Positions 15,121 through 23,294 of a stretch of DNA of 28,586 bases are shown piece by piece. How positions within the stretch are numbered: position 1 is the stretch's first letter; each line of letters begins with the position of its first letter. The stretch is from a bacterium (GTDB lineage Bacteria > Bacillota > Clostridia > Oscillospirales > Acutalibacteraceae): assembly GCA_020626545.1 (NCBI GenBank), contig JAHKZS010000048.1, positions 1-28,586 on the forward strand, given 5' to 3'. The position numbers and the translations under genes are program-made. The notes below the pieces were generated by a model that saw only the letters and a program-made list of their open reading frames with translations, was not told where the DNA came from and searched no databases.

Positions 15121-16823
15121 AGCTCCACCTCTTTCAGCTGGGAAAGGCAGATTTCTCTATAAGCCCCGCAATTTTTAATTAACTCCTTATGAGTGCCCTC
15201 GCCCTCGAGCCTGCCGTCCTCTAAGACGAGGATTTTATCTGCGTTCATAACGGTAGAACAGCGCTGAGTGACCACGATATAAGTTGTATCTTTATTTTTC
15301 AGAAGCTCCTCGCGAAGCTTCTTTTCGGTAGCGAAGTCGAGCGCCGAAAAGCTGTCGTCTAAAATTACAAGCTCGGGAGAACCTACAATCGCTCTCGCGA
15401 TACAAAGTCTTTGGCGCTGACCTCCCGAGAAGTTCAATCCCCCTTGGGAAACACGTTTATCGAGGTCGTCTATAAAATCGGCCTGAGCGGTTTTAAGCGC
15501 CCTAAAAATCTCCTCGTCAGAAGCGTCGGGAGTTTGCCACAGCATATTTTCACGAATTGTACCGCTGAAAAGAGTCGATTTCTGCGGTACAACTCCTATT
15601 TTTCCGCGCAACTGAGAGAACGGATAGTCCTTGACGTTTCGTCCGTCAACGAGAACCTCTCCGCTGCTTGTATCGTAATAACGCATTATTAAACTCAAAA
15701 GCGTACTTTTGCCCGCGCCTGTAGTACCTATAATACCCGTAAAGGTTCCGCGCTCGATTTTAAAGCTTATGTTTTCAAGCTCGCTGTCACCGCCTCCGTA
15801 GGAAAAGGTCACGTCTTTAAACTCAACTTTCGGAGCGGTTTCGTCGGTTTGTATCTCGTTTGAGTTAAGCTCCTTAACCGACGGCTCTATTTCAAACACC
15901 GCGTTAATTCTCGAAGCGGAAGCGCTTCCTCTCGACAACAGCACTACCAAATTCGCGAGCACTATCATCGCGAGTAAAATCTGAGTCATATAGCTGACGA
16001 GCGCCACTATATCTCCCGACATAAGCCCGCCCGAGTTCACCTTACCCGCGCCGAAATACAGGATAAGTATAATCGCGCCGTAGGCTACAGCGTATGTAGC
16101 GGGGTTTAATAAGGCGGACAGACGTCCTACTCTAACCGAAAGCGCGCTTAAATTTTCCGCTTCTTTATTGAGGTTATCGTCCTGAGCCTTTTGCTTAGAG
16201 AACGCCCGTATAACTCGGTTTCCCGATAAATTTTCCCTCGAAAGCAGAGATATTCTGTCTAAGCTTTTTTGAATCTTCTTATAAAAAGGAAGCGATTTGC
16301 TCATAACGAGGTAAAGTATAAAGGCGATAATCAGCGAAGATACAAAGAAAATTATCGACAGCTCTAAATTTATAAAACACGCCATAACAAGCGCGCCGAT
16401 AATAAGAAACGGCGCCCTTAGCAGAAGCCTCATCGTCATAGCGACATTCGCCTGAACAGCGTTTATATCGCTCGTCATCCTCGTAATAAGCGCGGGAGTG
16501 CCGATTTCGTCGAGCTCCTTATGGGATAAAGTTCCGATATGCTTAAACAGCGCGTCGCGGATTTTTGTACCCGCGCCCTGAGAGGTATAAGAAGCCATAT
16601 ACTGACAAACCAGCGCGGAACTTAACCCCACTACCGCCAACAGCAGCAGAACTATTCCCATTTTTATTATATAGTCCGTGTCGTTTTTCAGTATTCCGTT
16701 ATCTATTATTCCAGCCATAACAAGCGGAACAAACAGCTCAAGAACCGCCTCGAATAACTTACAAAGCGGCCCTACAATAAGCTGGAGCTTATATTCTTTT
16801 AAAAATCTTCTAAGTTTAAACAT
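15117..16823 (-). CDS. ABC exporter half-transporter, degenerate-site subunit
   Basis: A 568-residue half-transporter with six helices (about 12-300) and a C-terminal ATPase. Walker A is GTTGAGKST (366-374) and the signature is a good NFSGGQ (464-469). At the catalytic Glu position it has Asp490 (LVILDDSFS), and the switch His is Gln520 (VVTQRCST). This is the pattern of heterodimeric exporters such as BmrCD and TM287/288, where one ATP site binds but hydrolyses poorly. That site is completed by the partner's altered LSAGQ, so both halves of it deviate from consensus. The gene is first in the operon, with its own promoter overlapping the end of the spoVAE-like gene. The ribosome site is modest (AAGGAC). 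Confidence 0.9.
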   Translation of the reverse strand: MFKLRRFLKEYKLQLIVGPLCKLFEAVLELFVPLVMAGIIDNGILKNDTDYIIKMGIVLLLLAVVGLSSALVCQYMASYTSQGAGTKIRDALFKHIGTLSHKELDEIGTPALITRMTSDINAVQANVAMTMRLLLRAPFLIIGALVMACFINLELSIIFFVSSLIIAFILYLVMSKSLPFYKKIQKSLDRISLLSRENLSGNRVIRAFSKQKAQDDNLNKEAENLSALSVRVGRLSALLNPATYAVAYGAIILILYFGAGKVNSGGLMSGDIVALVSYMTQILLAMIVLANLVVLLSRGSASASRINAVFEIEPSVKELNSNEIQTDETAPKVEFKDVTFSYGGGDSELENISFKIERGTFTGIIGTTGAGKSTLLSLIMRYYDTSSGEVLVDGRNVKDYPFSQLRGKIGVVPQKSTLFSGTIRENMLWQTPDASDEEIFRALKTAQADFIDDLDKRVSQGGLNFSGGQRQRLCIARAIVGSPELVILDDSFSALDFATEKKLREELLKNKDTTYIVVTQRCSTVMNADKILVLEDGRLEGEGTHKELIKNCGAYREICLSQLKEVEL

Positions 16824-16851
16824 TTTTACAGTCCTTAACGTTTATAGATTT

Positions 16852-16880
16852 ATTATAAACTAAGACTACGATTAAAGCAA
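16852..16880 (-). promoter_or_regulatory. Sigma-A promoter of the ABC exporter operon
   Basis: On the minus strand TTGCTT (16875-16880), 17 bases, TATAAT (16852-16857). The -35 lies inside the small hairpin at 16873-16894 that follows the spoVAE-like gene. Confidence 0.65.
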
Positions 16881-16894
16881 GAACGCTTGCTTTA
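16873..16894 (-). terminator. Weak hairpin overlapping the spoVAE-like stop codon
   Basis: TAAAGCAAG / CTTGCTTTA around a four-base loop includes the TAA stop (16892-16894). The T-tract is short, so it is probably a leaky terminator. Confidence 0.4.
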
Positions 16895-17245
16895 CTTTTC
16901 TTTTGAGCGTGATAAAAGTCCCGCGATTACCGAGCCCGTTACCGCAGCGCAGATTCCGCCCGCCGCCGCGGTTAACGCTCCCGTGAGTATTCCGATCGCG
17001 CCGTTTTCCTTTACCGCTTTTTCTACTCCCGACGCCATAAGATAGCCGAATCCCGAAATCGGCACGCTTGCGCCCGAGCCCGCAAAATCAACGAGAGGTT
17101 TATAAACGCCGAAAGCCGTGAGAACTATCCCCGCTATCGTAAAGCCAGTAAGAATCCTCGCGGGAGTGAGCGAAGTTTTGTCGATAAGAATTTGACCGAT
17201 AACGCAGATAAATCCTCCGACTGTAAACGCGATTACATATTCCAT
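16892..17245 (-). CDS. spoVAE: Stage V sporulation protein AE-like membrane protein
   Basis: A 117-residue membrane protein of the SpoVAEb family. It has the N-terminal FxVGGFICVIGQILIDK pattern, LTPARILTGF, and the conserved middle DFAGSGASVPISGFGY, followed by GIGILTG-like and Gly/Ala-rich last helices. Length is normal for the family (about 116-120). SpoVA proteins form the channel that moves dipicolinic acid across the inner membrane of spores. In Bacillus and many Clostridia the gene sits in a spoVAC-spoVAD-spoVAE cluster; here it is alone, with unrelated ABC genes on both sides. The other subunits must be elsewhere, or the gene is a relic or has been re-used. A strong AAAAAAGGAG site sets the start. 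I saw no convincing sigma-G promoter. Confidence 0.88.
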   Translation of the reverse strand: MEYVIAFTVGGFICVIGQILIDKTSLTPARILTGFTIAGIVLTAFGVYKPLVDFAGSGASVPISGFGYLMASGVEKAVKENGAIGILTGALTAAAGGICAAVTGSVIAGLLSRSKEK

Positions 17246-17344
17246 AAGTATCTCCTTTTTTAATGTGATAGTTTTCTGAAAAATTGTGAACTGCTCCTGA
17301 TTTTTTCATTTATTTTACCCCAAAAATATTTTTTTATGTTATAC

Positions 17345-17350
17345 TATAAT
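17345..17350 (+). promoter_or_regulatory. Probable -10 element of the GldA-like operon
   Basis: TATAAT lies 32 bases before the ATG at 17383, preceded by an AT-rich tract with no good -35 hexamer at the expected place. Confidence 0.4.
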
Positions 17351-17382
17351 AAATTAGAATGTCCATAAAAGGAGTGAAAAGC

Positions 17383-18342
17383 ATGGTTGAGGTTAAAAAC
17401 CTGACTAAGCGATACGGAAACGTAACCGTTGTCGACGATATAAGCTTTACGGTAGACAGCGGAGAAATCCTGGGTTTTCTCGGCCCTAACGGCGCGGGAA
17501 AAAGTACAACTATGAATATGATTACGGGTTATATATCCTCGTCGAGCGGTACTGTTACCGTTAACGGCGCGGAGGTTCTCGATAACCCGAAAAAAGTTAA
17601 GGGAAATATCGGATATCTTCCCGAAATACCGCCTCTTTATGTGGATATGACGGTAAGAAAATATCTTGAGTTTATGTTTGACTTAAAAAAGGTCAAGCTT
17701 CCTAAAAAGGAACACATCAGCGAGGTTATGCGCCTCGTTAAAATTTCGGACGTATCCGAGCGTATTATTAAACATCTCTCGAAAGGTTACCGCCAGCGTG
17801 TAGGTTTCGCTCAGGCGTTACTCGGAAATCCGCCGATACTTATCCTCGACGAGCCGACTGTAGGACTTGACCCTCAGCAGATTATCGAAATGCGCTCGCT
17901 TATCCGCAACCTCGGCAAAAAACACACGGTGATTTTCTCCTCCCACGTGCTTTCCGAAGTTTCGGCGATTTGCGACAGAATTATCGTTATCTCTAACGGA
18001 AAAATCGTAGCCGACGAAAAGGCTGAGAACCTAAGCGCGTCTATCTCGGGAGAGCAGAAGTTAAGGCTCGATATCGAGGGCTCGTCCTCGACCGTACTCG
18101 ACGCTCTTAAGGTTATACCGGGCGTTATCAAAATCCGCAAACAACACGATATCGGCAATAAAACCGCGCGCTATATCGTAGAATATAAAAACGGCGTCGA
18201 TGTAAGACGCGATGTATTTAAGGCAATCGCAGGCGCTGACTGCGTTATTTTGGATATGCAAAACGGCAACGAAACCCTGGAGGACAGCTTCTTAAAGCTC
18301 GTAAGCCAGGATCAGAGAAAAAATATAGGAGGTGTGAAGTAA
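17383..18342 (+). CDS. GldA-like ABC transporter ATP-binding protein
   Basis: A 319-residue ATPase: Walker A GPNGAGKST (34-42), signature LSKGY (132-136), Walker B LILDEP with Glu157, and switch His188 in SSHVLSE. After residue 210 comes a 100-residue C-terminal extension ending in LEDSFLKLV, as in the CcmA/GldA/NatA subfamily that works with separate ABC-2 permeases. The start is the ATG at 17383, behind AAAAGGAG; an in-frame ATG at 17359 has no ribosome site. The stop codon abuts the next ATG, so it is the first gene of a tightly packed operon with a permease, a GldG-like protein and a DUF4340-like protein. In Bacteroidetes GldA-GldF-GldG is tied to gliding; a gliding role is unlikely here. 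Confidence 0.92.
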   Translation: MVEVKNLTKRYGNVTVVDDISFTVDSGEILGFLGPNGAGKSTTMNMITGYISSSSGTVTVNGAEVLDNPKKVKGNIGYLPEIPPLYVDMTVRKYLEFMFDLKKVKLPKKEHISEVMRLVKISDVSERIIKHLSKGYRQRVGFAQALLGNPPILILDEPTVGLDPQQIIEMRSLIRNLGKKHTVIFSSHVLSEVSAICDRIIVISNGKIVADEKAENLSASISGEQKLRLDIEGSSSTVLDALKVIPGVIKIRKQHDIGNKTARYIVEYKNGVDVRRDVFKAIAGADCVILDMQNGNETLEDSFLKLVSQDQRKNIGGVK

Positions 18343-19050
18343 ATGGGCGCGATTTTTAAAAGAGAGCTAAGCTCTTATTTTAACTCCGCTATCGCCTATA
18401 TCGTTATGGCGGTATTTTTCGGATTCGCGGGTTTATTCTTCACGGTAACCTGCTTTTTATCGAACACATCTTCTCTAAGCTATGTGTTCAGCAATATGTT
18501 TATTATCATCGTTTACCTCACTCCGATTATCGCGATGAAATCATTCAGCGAGGAAAAACGTCAGAAAACCGACCAGGCGCTTTTTACCTCTCCCGCTTCC
18601 CTGTTCGAGATTGTGCTCGGTAAATTCTTGGGGGCGTTCGCGCTTTACGCTATTTGCTGTGTAATTTTCTTCGTATTCGGCGCGGTTATCCAGATGTTCA
18701 CTCCGGCGAACTGGGCGGTAATAATCTGTACTACTATCGGTATTCTGCTTTTAGGCGGAGCGCTTATCGCTATCGACATCTTTATCAGCGCGCTCACCGA
18801 AAGCCAGGTTATCGCGGCTATCGTCGGAATCGCCGTAGGCTTTATCATCTATATGATGAGCAATTTCGTTTCGATGCTCAGCTCGGTAGAATGGCTCTCT
18901 GCCGCTTTGAACGCAATCTCGTTCACAAACTATTATCAGAATTTCACATACGGTATCCTCGACTTACGTGACGTAGTATTCTTCCTGAGCGTAATCGCTC
19001 TCTTCCTTTTCTTTACTATCCGCGTATTCGAGAGAAAACGCTGGAGCTAA
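18343..19050 (+). CDS. GldF-like ABC-2 type permease
   Basis: A 235-residue membrane protein with about six helices. It starts MGAIFKRELSSYFNS, the usual entry of ABC-2 permeases, and has the cytoplasmic coupling segment MKSFSEEKRQKTDQALFTSP after helix 2. This EEK-TDQxLxTSP motif is characteristic of the GldF/NosY-like branch. The gene starts on the base after the ATPase stop, behind AGGAGGTG inside the ATPase gene. It is the membrane channel of the transporter; substrate unknown. Confidence 0.9.
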   Translation: MGAIFKRELSSYFNSAIAYIVMAVFFGFAGLFFTVTCFLSNTSSLSYVFSNMFIIIVYLTPIIAMKSFSEEKRQKTDQALFTSPASLFEIVLGKFLGAFALYAICCVIFFVFGAVIQMFTPANWAVIICTTIGILLLGGALIAIDIFISALTESQVIAAIVGIAVGFIIYMMSNFVSMLSSVEWLSAALNAISFTNYYQNFTYGILDLRDVVFFLSVIALFLFFTIRVFERKRWS

Positions 19051-19061
19051 GGAGGTAAATT

Positions 19062-20636
19062 ATGAGTAAAAAAGATTTAATCGAAAACAACACTCCCGAA
19101 ACTCCCGAAGGAAACGTAAAAAAGGATAAGAAACCCAATAAATTTATCGCTTTTCTAAAATCGAGAAAAGCTAAACGCGGTACAATCGCCACAGCGATTG
19201 TGGCTGTATTTATCTGTCTTATAATACTTCTCAACTTCGTTACGGGACTATTAACCGACAGATTTCCGAGTTTACAGTTCGATATGACTTCTTCACAGAG
19301 CTACCAGCTCCAAAAGGACACTTCGGAATATATCTCCAAGCTCAAAAACGATATTACGGTATATGTGCTTACTCGTGAAAGCACATTTAAAAGCGGACTC
19401 GGCGCTTCGTCGGGCGCACAGTATTTTGTTCAGGCGGATAAACTCCTTAAGAAAATGGACGCCGCAAACGATAAACTAACAGTAAAGTTTATCGACCTTT
19501 CCTCTAACCCGACCTTCACGGGAAAATATACGAACATTGACTGGAACGCCGAAAACGCCAACAACCTTATTATTGTCGACGCGGGCGATAACTACACTGC
19601 TCTGTCGTTAGACGACTGCTTTGATTACGACAGCGAAAGCTACAACTACTCCGGCACTTACGCTTATACCGGCACAAAAATCGAACAGGCGGTAATTACG
19701 GGTATACTCGATGTTACTACCGCCGACAAAATCGGCATAGATATTATCACAGGCTCGGGCGAGGACGAGGAACATTACGGCGCGTTGCAGACTCTCCTTA
19801 AACAGAACGCGTACTCCGCAAAGGAGATTAACCTTACTACCCAGAAGCTCAGAAAAGCCTCTAAAATCGCTATCCTTTACGCGCCCACCGTCGACCTGTC
19901 CAAAGACGCTGTAACTAAAGTTTCCGATTGGCTTAATAACGGCGGCGAAAAAGGTAAAACCTTGATCTACATCCCTATGGATGTTAAAACATCTACTCCT
20001 AATTTAGACGAACTATTGGCAGAATACGGAATGAAGGTGTCTGACGGACTGGCTTTCTGTACAAGCAACAACTATGTCGTACAGAATCCTTATATGTTCC
20101 TTACCGATTATAAAAACGACACTTATACCGCGGATTTAAAGGACGCGAATATTCCGACTATCGTTTATAACACAAGAAATATCCAGATTAAAGACAGCAA
20201 CAAAGCTTCCGCTCTACTGAGCGTAGAATCCTCGGTAGGAGTTATACCGTTCAGCGTAGATACTTCCGAGTTAAAGAGCGAAAGCGATCTTGAAAAATAT
20301 AAGAAAAAGAGCGTAAACGCCGCCGCAATCGGTTCGGACTCCTCCGATAGCAAAAAATCAAACATAGCGGTGTTCGCCTCGCCCTATATGTTCACAGGAA
20401 CGTTCTTAAATACTACATCCTATAACAACTCAAACTACATCGTAAACTTCTGTAACACCGTTACAAACCGCGGCGATATGGGTATAACCATTAAATCAGC
20501 GGGTACCGATGAGGCTGAACTCGGCGTAACAAGCGCCTCAACCGTTATAGCTATAGGAACAATATTTATCGGCGTTATTCCGATTATTATTCTTATTATC
20601 GGACTTGTAGTATTTATCCGCAGGAGGATTAAATAA
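19062..20636 (+). CDS. GldG-like auxiliary ABC transporter protein
   Basis: A 524-residue protein with a basic cytoplasmic N-terminus and a single helix at about 45-65. Next is a large extracytoplasmic domain with the GldG pattern: FDMTSSQSYQL near 77-88, a strand ITVYVLTRES, and DKIGIDIITGSGEDEEH leading a second domain. A second helix (about 495-520) ends in FIRRRIK. GldG-family proteins join GldA and GldF; the extracellular part is a GATase-like fold with no known enzyme activity. AGGAGG precedes the ATG, and the stop overlaps the next ATG by one base. The family call rests on this motif order and on operon context. Confidence 0.85.
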   Translation: MSKKDLIENNTPETPEGNVKKDKKPNKFIAFLKSRKAKRGTIATAIVAVFICLIILLNFVTGLLTDRFPSLQFDMTSSQSYQLQKDTSEYISKLKNDITVYVLTRESTFKSGLGASSGAQYFVQADKLLKKMDAANDKLTVKFIDLSSNPTFTGKYTNIDWNAENANNLIIVDAGDNYTALSLDDCFDYDSESYNYSGTYAYTGTKIEQAVITGILDVTTADKIGIDIITGSGEDEEHYGALQTLLKQNAYSAKEINLTTQKLRKASKIAILYAPTVDLSKDAVTKVSDWLNNGGEKGKTLIYIPMDVKTSTPNLDELLAEYGMKVSDGLAFCTSNNYVVQNPYMFLTDYKNDTYTADLKDANIPTIVYNTRNIQIKDSNKASALLSVESSVGVIPFSVDTSELKSESDLEKYKKKSVNAAAIGSDSSDSKKSNIAVFASPYMFTGTFLNTTSYNNSNYIVNFCNTVTNRGDMGITIKSAGTDEAELGVTSASTVIAIGTIFIGVIPIIILIIGLVVFIRRRIK

Positions 20637-22315
20637 TGAGTGACGAAATAAAAAACGAAGCTTTAGTTGAAAACGATAAAGACTACGAGGATATACTCGA
20701 AAAATTCGAAACTCCTAACGAAAAATCATCCTCACCTAAAAAGAAAAATGGTCATATTAAAGCCCTCGTTATCGTTATAGCTGCGGCGGTCGCGCTCGCC
20801 GGAGCCGGAGCGGCTCTGTTGTTTATGCCGAAGGAGCAATCCGATTCCGCGATAAAAGGCCCCGCTACCGTAAAGAACAACGTAAAAAACAACGTTCACG
20901 AAGTAAACGTTAAAACCGATTCTAACGGAAAGATTAAAGAAAACGGCAGCGGTAATCTTATCGATAAAGTCCCCGCCGACATAACTAAAATTGACGTTAA
21001 AAACAACTCGGGCAGTTACTCGATAAGCTCCTATACCCCGAAAACAAAGACAAAAGAAACCGACCCTAAAACGAAAAAGCCTATATATAAAACAGACGCG
21101 ACGGTTTATAAGCTTATCGGATACGAAAACTTTACGCTTCAGGACGGAGTCGCCGACGAAATCGCCAACGCGTGCGCTACGCTGAAATTCAACTCGGTTT
21201 CCTCCGAAAACGCCAGCTCAAACTTAAAGGACTTCGGACTCGATAAGCCCAGAGCTACCGTAAAAGTAACTTATTCCGATAATACTAAGTCGGTATTTAA
21301 AGTAGGTAACGACGCGGCTCAGAACTTAGGCACTTACGTTATGTTCGGTACAGGAAAGACGGTTTTCCTTTGTGATAAAGATACCGTTTCGAAGTTCTTG
21401 TACGGCGTAAATAAGTACATCAGCCTTACTATTAACAAGACCGCTTCCGATAATAACACAAGCGAATACAAAACTCTCACTCTTTCGGGTTCAAAATTCA
21501 GCCGTAGCATTACTATGAAACCGAATCCCGATACTGAGCATATTGCGGCGGCTAATATAATAGTTTCGCCTATAAGCACTTACGCCGACGATACTGAGGC
21601 AAGCACAGTTACAGGAGCCGTACGAGGTCTTTACGCGAAAAGCGTAGCGGCGCTTAACCCGAGTTCCTTGAAGCTTTCTTCCTTAGGTCTTTCAACTCCC
21701 TACGCCAAGCTGTTCGCGAAGTATTCTGATACAACCATTAACCTTATCGCGTCTAAACCTGACGCTAAGGGCGACTGTTATCTTATGAATAACGGCGGAA
21801 ATGTTGTTTATAAAATAGCTTCTTCGTCGATTCCGTGGGTTAATACAACCGAAAAGAAGCTTATTTCAGGCTACGTATTCAATCCCGAACTCAGCGGACT
21901 TAAACAGATGTCGGTAAGCTTCTCGGGCAAAATCTATAACTTCGATATTAAAACTACCGAAACAAAAACTACCGACGAAAACGGCGACGATACCTCTACG
22001 ACAGATACCTCCACAAGCTATAAAAACAAAAAGCTCGACGAGGGCAATTTCGAAACCTATTATAAAAACGCTACCCTTATCACGAAAGCTGAAAAGAACG
22101 GGGCGTCAGCTTCCGGAACACCCTCTCTTTCTATTAAATATACTTACTCCGGCTCGAGAAAAGCGGATACAGTTACTTTCCATAAATCCGGCTCTAAGTA
22201 TATAGCTTCCGTAAACTCGAAGTCAGTCGGCACGGTTTACGCTAATTATGTAGAAAAGCTTATCTCCCAAACTCCGACAGTCGCAAAGGACAAAGAAGTT
22301 AAGAGCTTTTACTAA
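20636..22315 (+). CDS. DUF4340-like membrane-anchored protein
   Basis: A 559-residue protein with an acidic cytoplasmic start, one transmembrane helix at about 41-64 and a long extracytoplasmic part. A block near residues 160-260 fits the DUF4340 family: VYKLIGYENFTLQDG, a DFGLDKPRATVKVTYSDN motif, then FKVGNDA. A Lys/Thr/Asp-rich insertion lies near 440-465. DUF4340 proteins regularly end GldA-GldF-GldG operons, so this is likely a surface partner of the transporter. It overlaps the GldG-like gene by one base (TAATG) behind AGGAGG and is followed by a terminator. Molecular function is unknown. Confidence 0.85.
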   Translation: MSDEIKNEALVENDKDYEDILEKFETPNEKSSSPKKKNGHIKALVIVIAAAVALAGAGAALLFMPKEQSDSAIKGPATVKNNVKNNVHEVNVKTDSNGKIKENGSGNLIDKVPADITKIDVKNNSGSYSISSYTPKTKTKETDPKTKKPIYKTDATVYKLIGYENFTLQDGVADEIANACATLKFNSVSSENASSNLKDFGLDKPRATVKVTYSDNTKSVFKVGNDAAQNLGTYVMFGTGKTVFLCDKDTVSKFLYGVNKYISLTINKTASDNNTSEYKTLTLSGSKFSRSITMKPNPDTEHIAAANIIVSPISTYADDTEASTVTGAVRGLYAKSVAALNPSSLKLSSLGLSTPYAKLFAKYSDTTINLIASKPDAKGDCYLMNNGGNVVYKIASSSIPWVNTTEKKLISGYVFNPELSGLKQMSVSFSGKIYNFDIKTTETKTTDENGDDTSTTDTSTSYKNKKLDEGNFETYYKNATLITKAEKNGASASGTPSLSIKYTYSGSRKADTVTFHKSGSKYIASVNSKSVGTVYANYVEKLISQTPTVAKDKEVKSFY

Positions 22316-22325
22316 ACTAAAGAAT

Positions 22326-22353
22326 AAACCGTACAGAAAAATCTGTGCGGTTT
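22326..22353 (+). terminator. Intrinsic terminator of the GldA-like operon
   Basis: A 12-base-pair stem AAACCGTACAGA / TCTGTGCGGTTT (one T-G wobble) with an AAAA loop, followed by ATTTTC. It starts ten bases past the stop. Confidence 0.85.
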
Positions 22354-22372
22354 ATTTTCACTTTTTATTTTA

Positions 22373-22401
22373 TTGACTTTTAGCCATATTTTTGGTAAAG
22401 T
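22373..22401 (+). promoter_or_regulatory. Sigma-A promoter of the 188-aa membrane protein gene
   Basis: TTGACT (22373-22378), 17 bases, TAAAGT (22396-22401), about 30 bases before the ATG. Confidence 0.65.
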
Positions 22402-22431
22402 AATTTTATAAAGATTAATGAGGTGAGTTTA

Positions 22432-22998
22432 ATGGCTGAATCAAGCGGACATAAACATCAATTTAAAGACAGAAAAGATAAAATCGGCTGGTATCTTGAC
22501 GAAATAGACAGCTATAAGGAGGATATGGGGCGTTGGTACTCAATATTTATCCGTATAGTATTACCGTTTTTAATTTTCATAATCCCGTCCAATATAGTTT
22601 GCGCGCGTTTCTATGAAATGATAACCTCAAGATATTTGAGCGGATTTTTTGATCCGACAGACAACGCGGCAAAGATTGTTTTCTGGGTTATTTGCCTGTT
22701 GATTTTCCTTGCTATACTAATTTTCCTACCCAGATTCGCGACCGTTGTAGAGTTCGCTGTAAGCGGAGTTTTCTATTACTTGGCGTTAACGGTTACGTAT
22801 GTCGTAAAAGTAAACGGTCATCTTGTCGAGAAATCTCTCATCACAAACGGACTCGGTTATTTTGTTGTAATAGTTCTTTCGTTGTTTATGTTTATGAAGC
22901 TGGTTTTCCTGGTGTTCGAGATAATGTACCGAATAGTTTTCCACGGCGAAAAAGAGCCCAAGGCTTATAAAGACGATTCTAACGATCTTGTCTTATAA
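22432..22998 (+). CDS. Hypothetical membrane protein, 188 aa
   Basis: I do not recognise the family. The N-terminal 40 residues are charged and soluble (HKHQFKDRKDKIGWYLDEID). They are followed by about four hydrophobic segments: near 42-58, 82-102, 108-125 and 136-160. The tail is charged (HGEKEPKAYKDDSNDLVL). The ATG at 22432 is preceded by AATGAGGTGAG; an in-frame GTG at 22423 lies within that ribosome site and is not the start. Its own promoter and the upstream terminator make it a separate unit. No terminator hairpin is seen before the rimP promoter. Confidence 0.75.
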   Translation: MAESSGHKHQFKDRKDKIGWYLDEIDSYKEDMGRWYSIFIRIVLPFLIFIIPSNIVCARFYEMITSRYLSGFFDPTDNAAKIVFWVICLLIFLAILIFLPRFATVVEFAVSGVFYYLALTVTYVVKVNGHLVEKSLITNGLGYFVVIVLSLFMFMKLVFLVFEIMYRIVFHGEKEPKAYKDDSNDLVL

Positions 22999-23015
22999 TT
23001 ATTTTTAAAAAACAC

Positions 23016-23044
23016 TTGCATTTATTATTATAAAGTGTTATAAT
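23016..23044 (+). promoter_or_regulatory. Sigma-A promoter of the rimP-nusA-infB operon
   Basis: TTGCAT (23016-23021), an exact 17-base spacer, TATAAT (23039-23044). It opens a leader of about 240 bases before rimP. Confidence 0.85.
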
Positions 23045-23068
23045 TCTATTGTTGAATATTAAAAGAGT

Positions 23069-23099
23069 AAGGAGTGAGCGAACAGCTTGCTCCTTTTTT
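23069..23099 (+). terminator. Leader attenuator-like terminator upstream of rimP
   Basis: An 11-base-pair stem, AAGGAGTGAGC / GCTTGCTCCTT, with two central G-U wobbles in RNA and a five-base loop, is followed directly by six Ts. It lies only about 20 bases after the likely transcription start. In Bacillus subtilis the nusA operon is known to be autoregulated by NusA-dependent termination in its leader; the same is a reasonable inference here. Confidence 0.7.
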
Positions 23100-23102
23100 A
23101 TA

Positions 23103-23128
23103 GAAAAGCCGAGGAGCGAAGCCCTCGA
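23103..23128 (+). repeat. Stem-loop unit, copy 1 in the rimP leader
   Basis: GAAAAGCCGAGGAGCGA followed by AGCCCTCGA; CGAGG and CCTCG form a five-base-pair stem. Copy 2 at 23234-23258 is identical apart from one missing A. Confidence 0.7.
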
Positions 23129-23233
23129 TTAACGACTGGCGAGGACTAAGCTGTAAAGAGTTCGAAGAACTCGGAACAGATTAGACGAGTGGGAGTTAAG
23201 AGAGGAACAGCGCAGCTCAACGAGGCTAGACAG

Positions 23234-23258
23234 CGAAAAGCCGAGGAGCGAGCCCTCG
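23234..23258 (+). repeat. Stem-loop unit, copy 2 in the rimP leader
   Basis: GAAAAGCCGAGGAGCGA followed by GCCCTCGA, 131 bases after copy 1 and 37 bases before the rimP start codon. The stem CGAGG / CCTCG is kept. Confidence 0.7.
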
Positions 23259-23294
23259 AAACACTTAAACAACTCAACGTTGAGGTGAAATAAT

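Larger units (their letters stand above)
23051..23294 (+). promoter_or_regulatory. Structured leader of the rimP operon
   Basis: This untranslated region has no convincing reading frame and is purine-rich. It carries an early terminator-like hairpin (23069-23099), a GAGTTC/GAACTC hairpin (23158-23172), and a stem-loop unit present twice (23103-23128 and 23234-23258). It ends in GAGGTGAAAT before the rimP ATG at 23295. Attenuation of the operon is likely. Confidence 0.6.

Noticed and set aside
17246..17340. A sigma-G-like promoter (TGAAA, 15 bases, CACAATT) upstream of spoVAE
   Set aside because: The -10 differs from the CATAATA-type consensus at two of seven positions and the -35 is only a run of A residues; chance is a sufficient explanation in this AT-rich gap.
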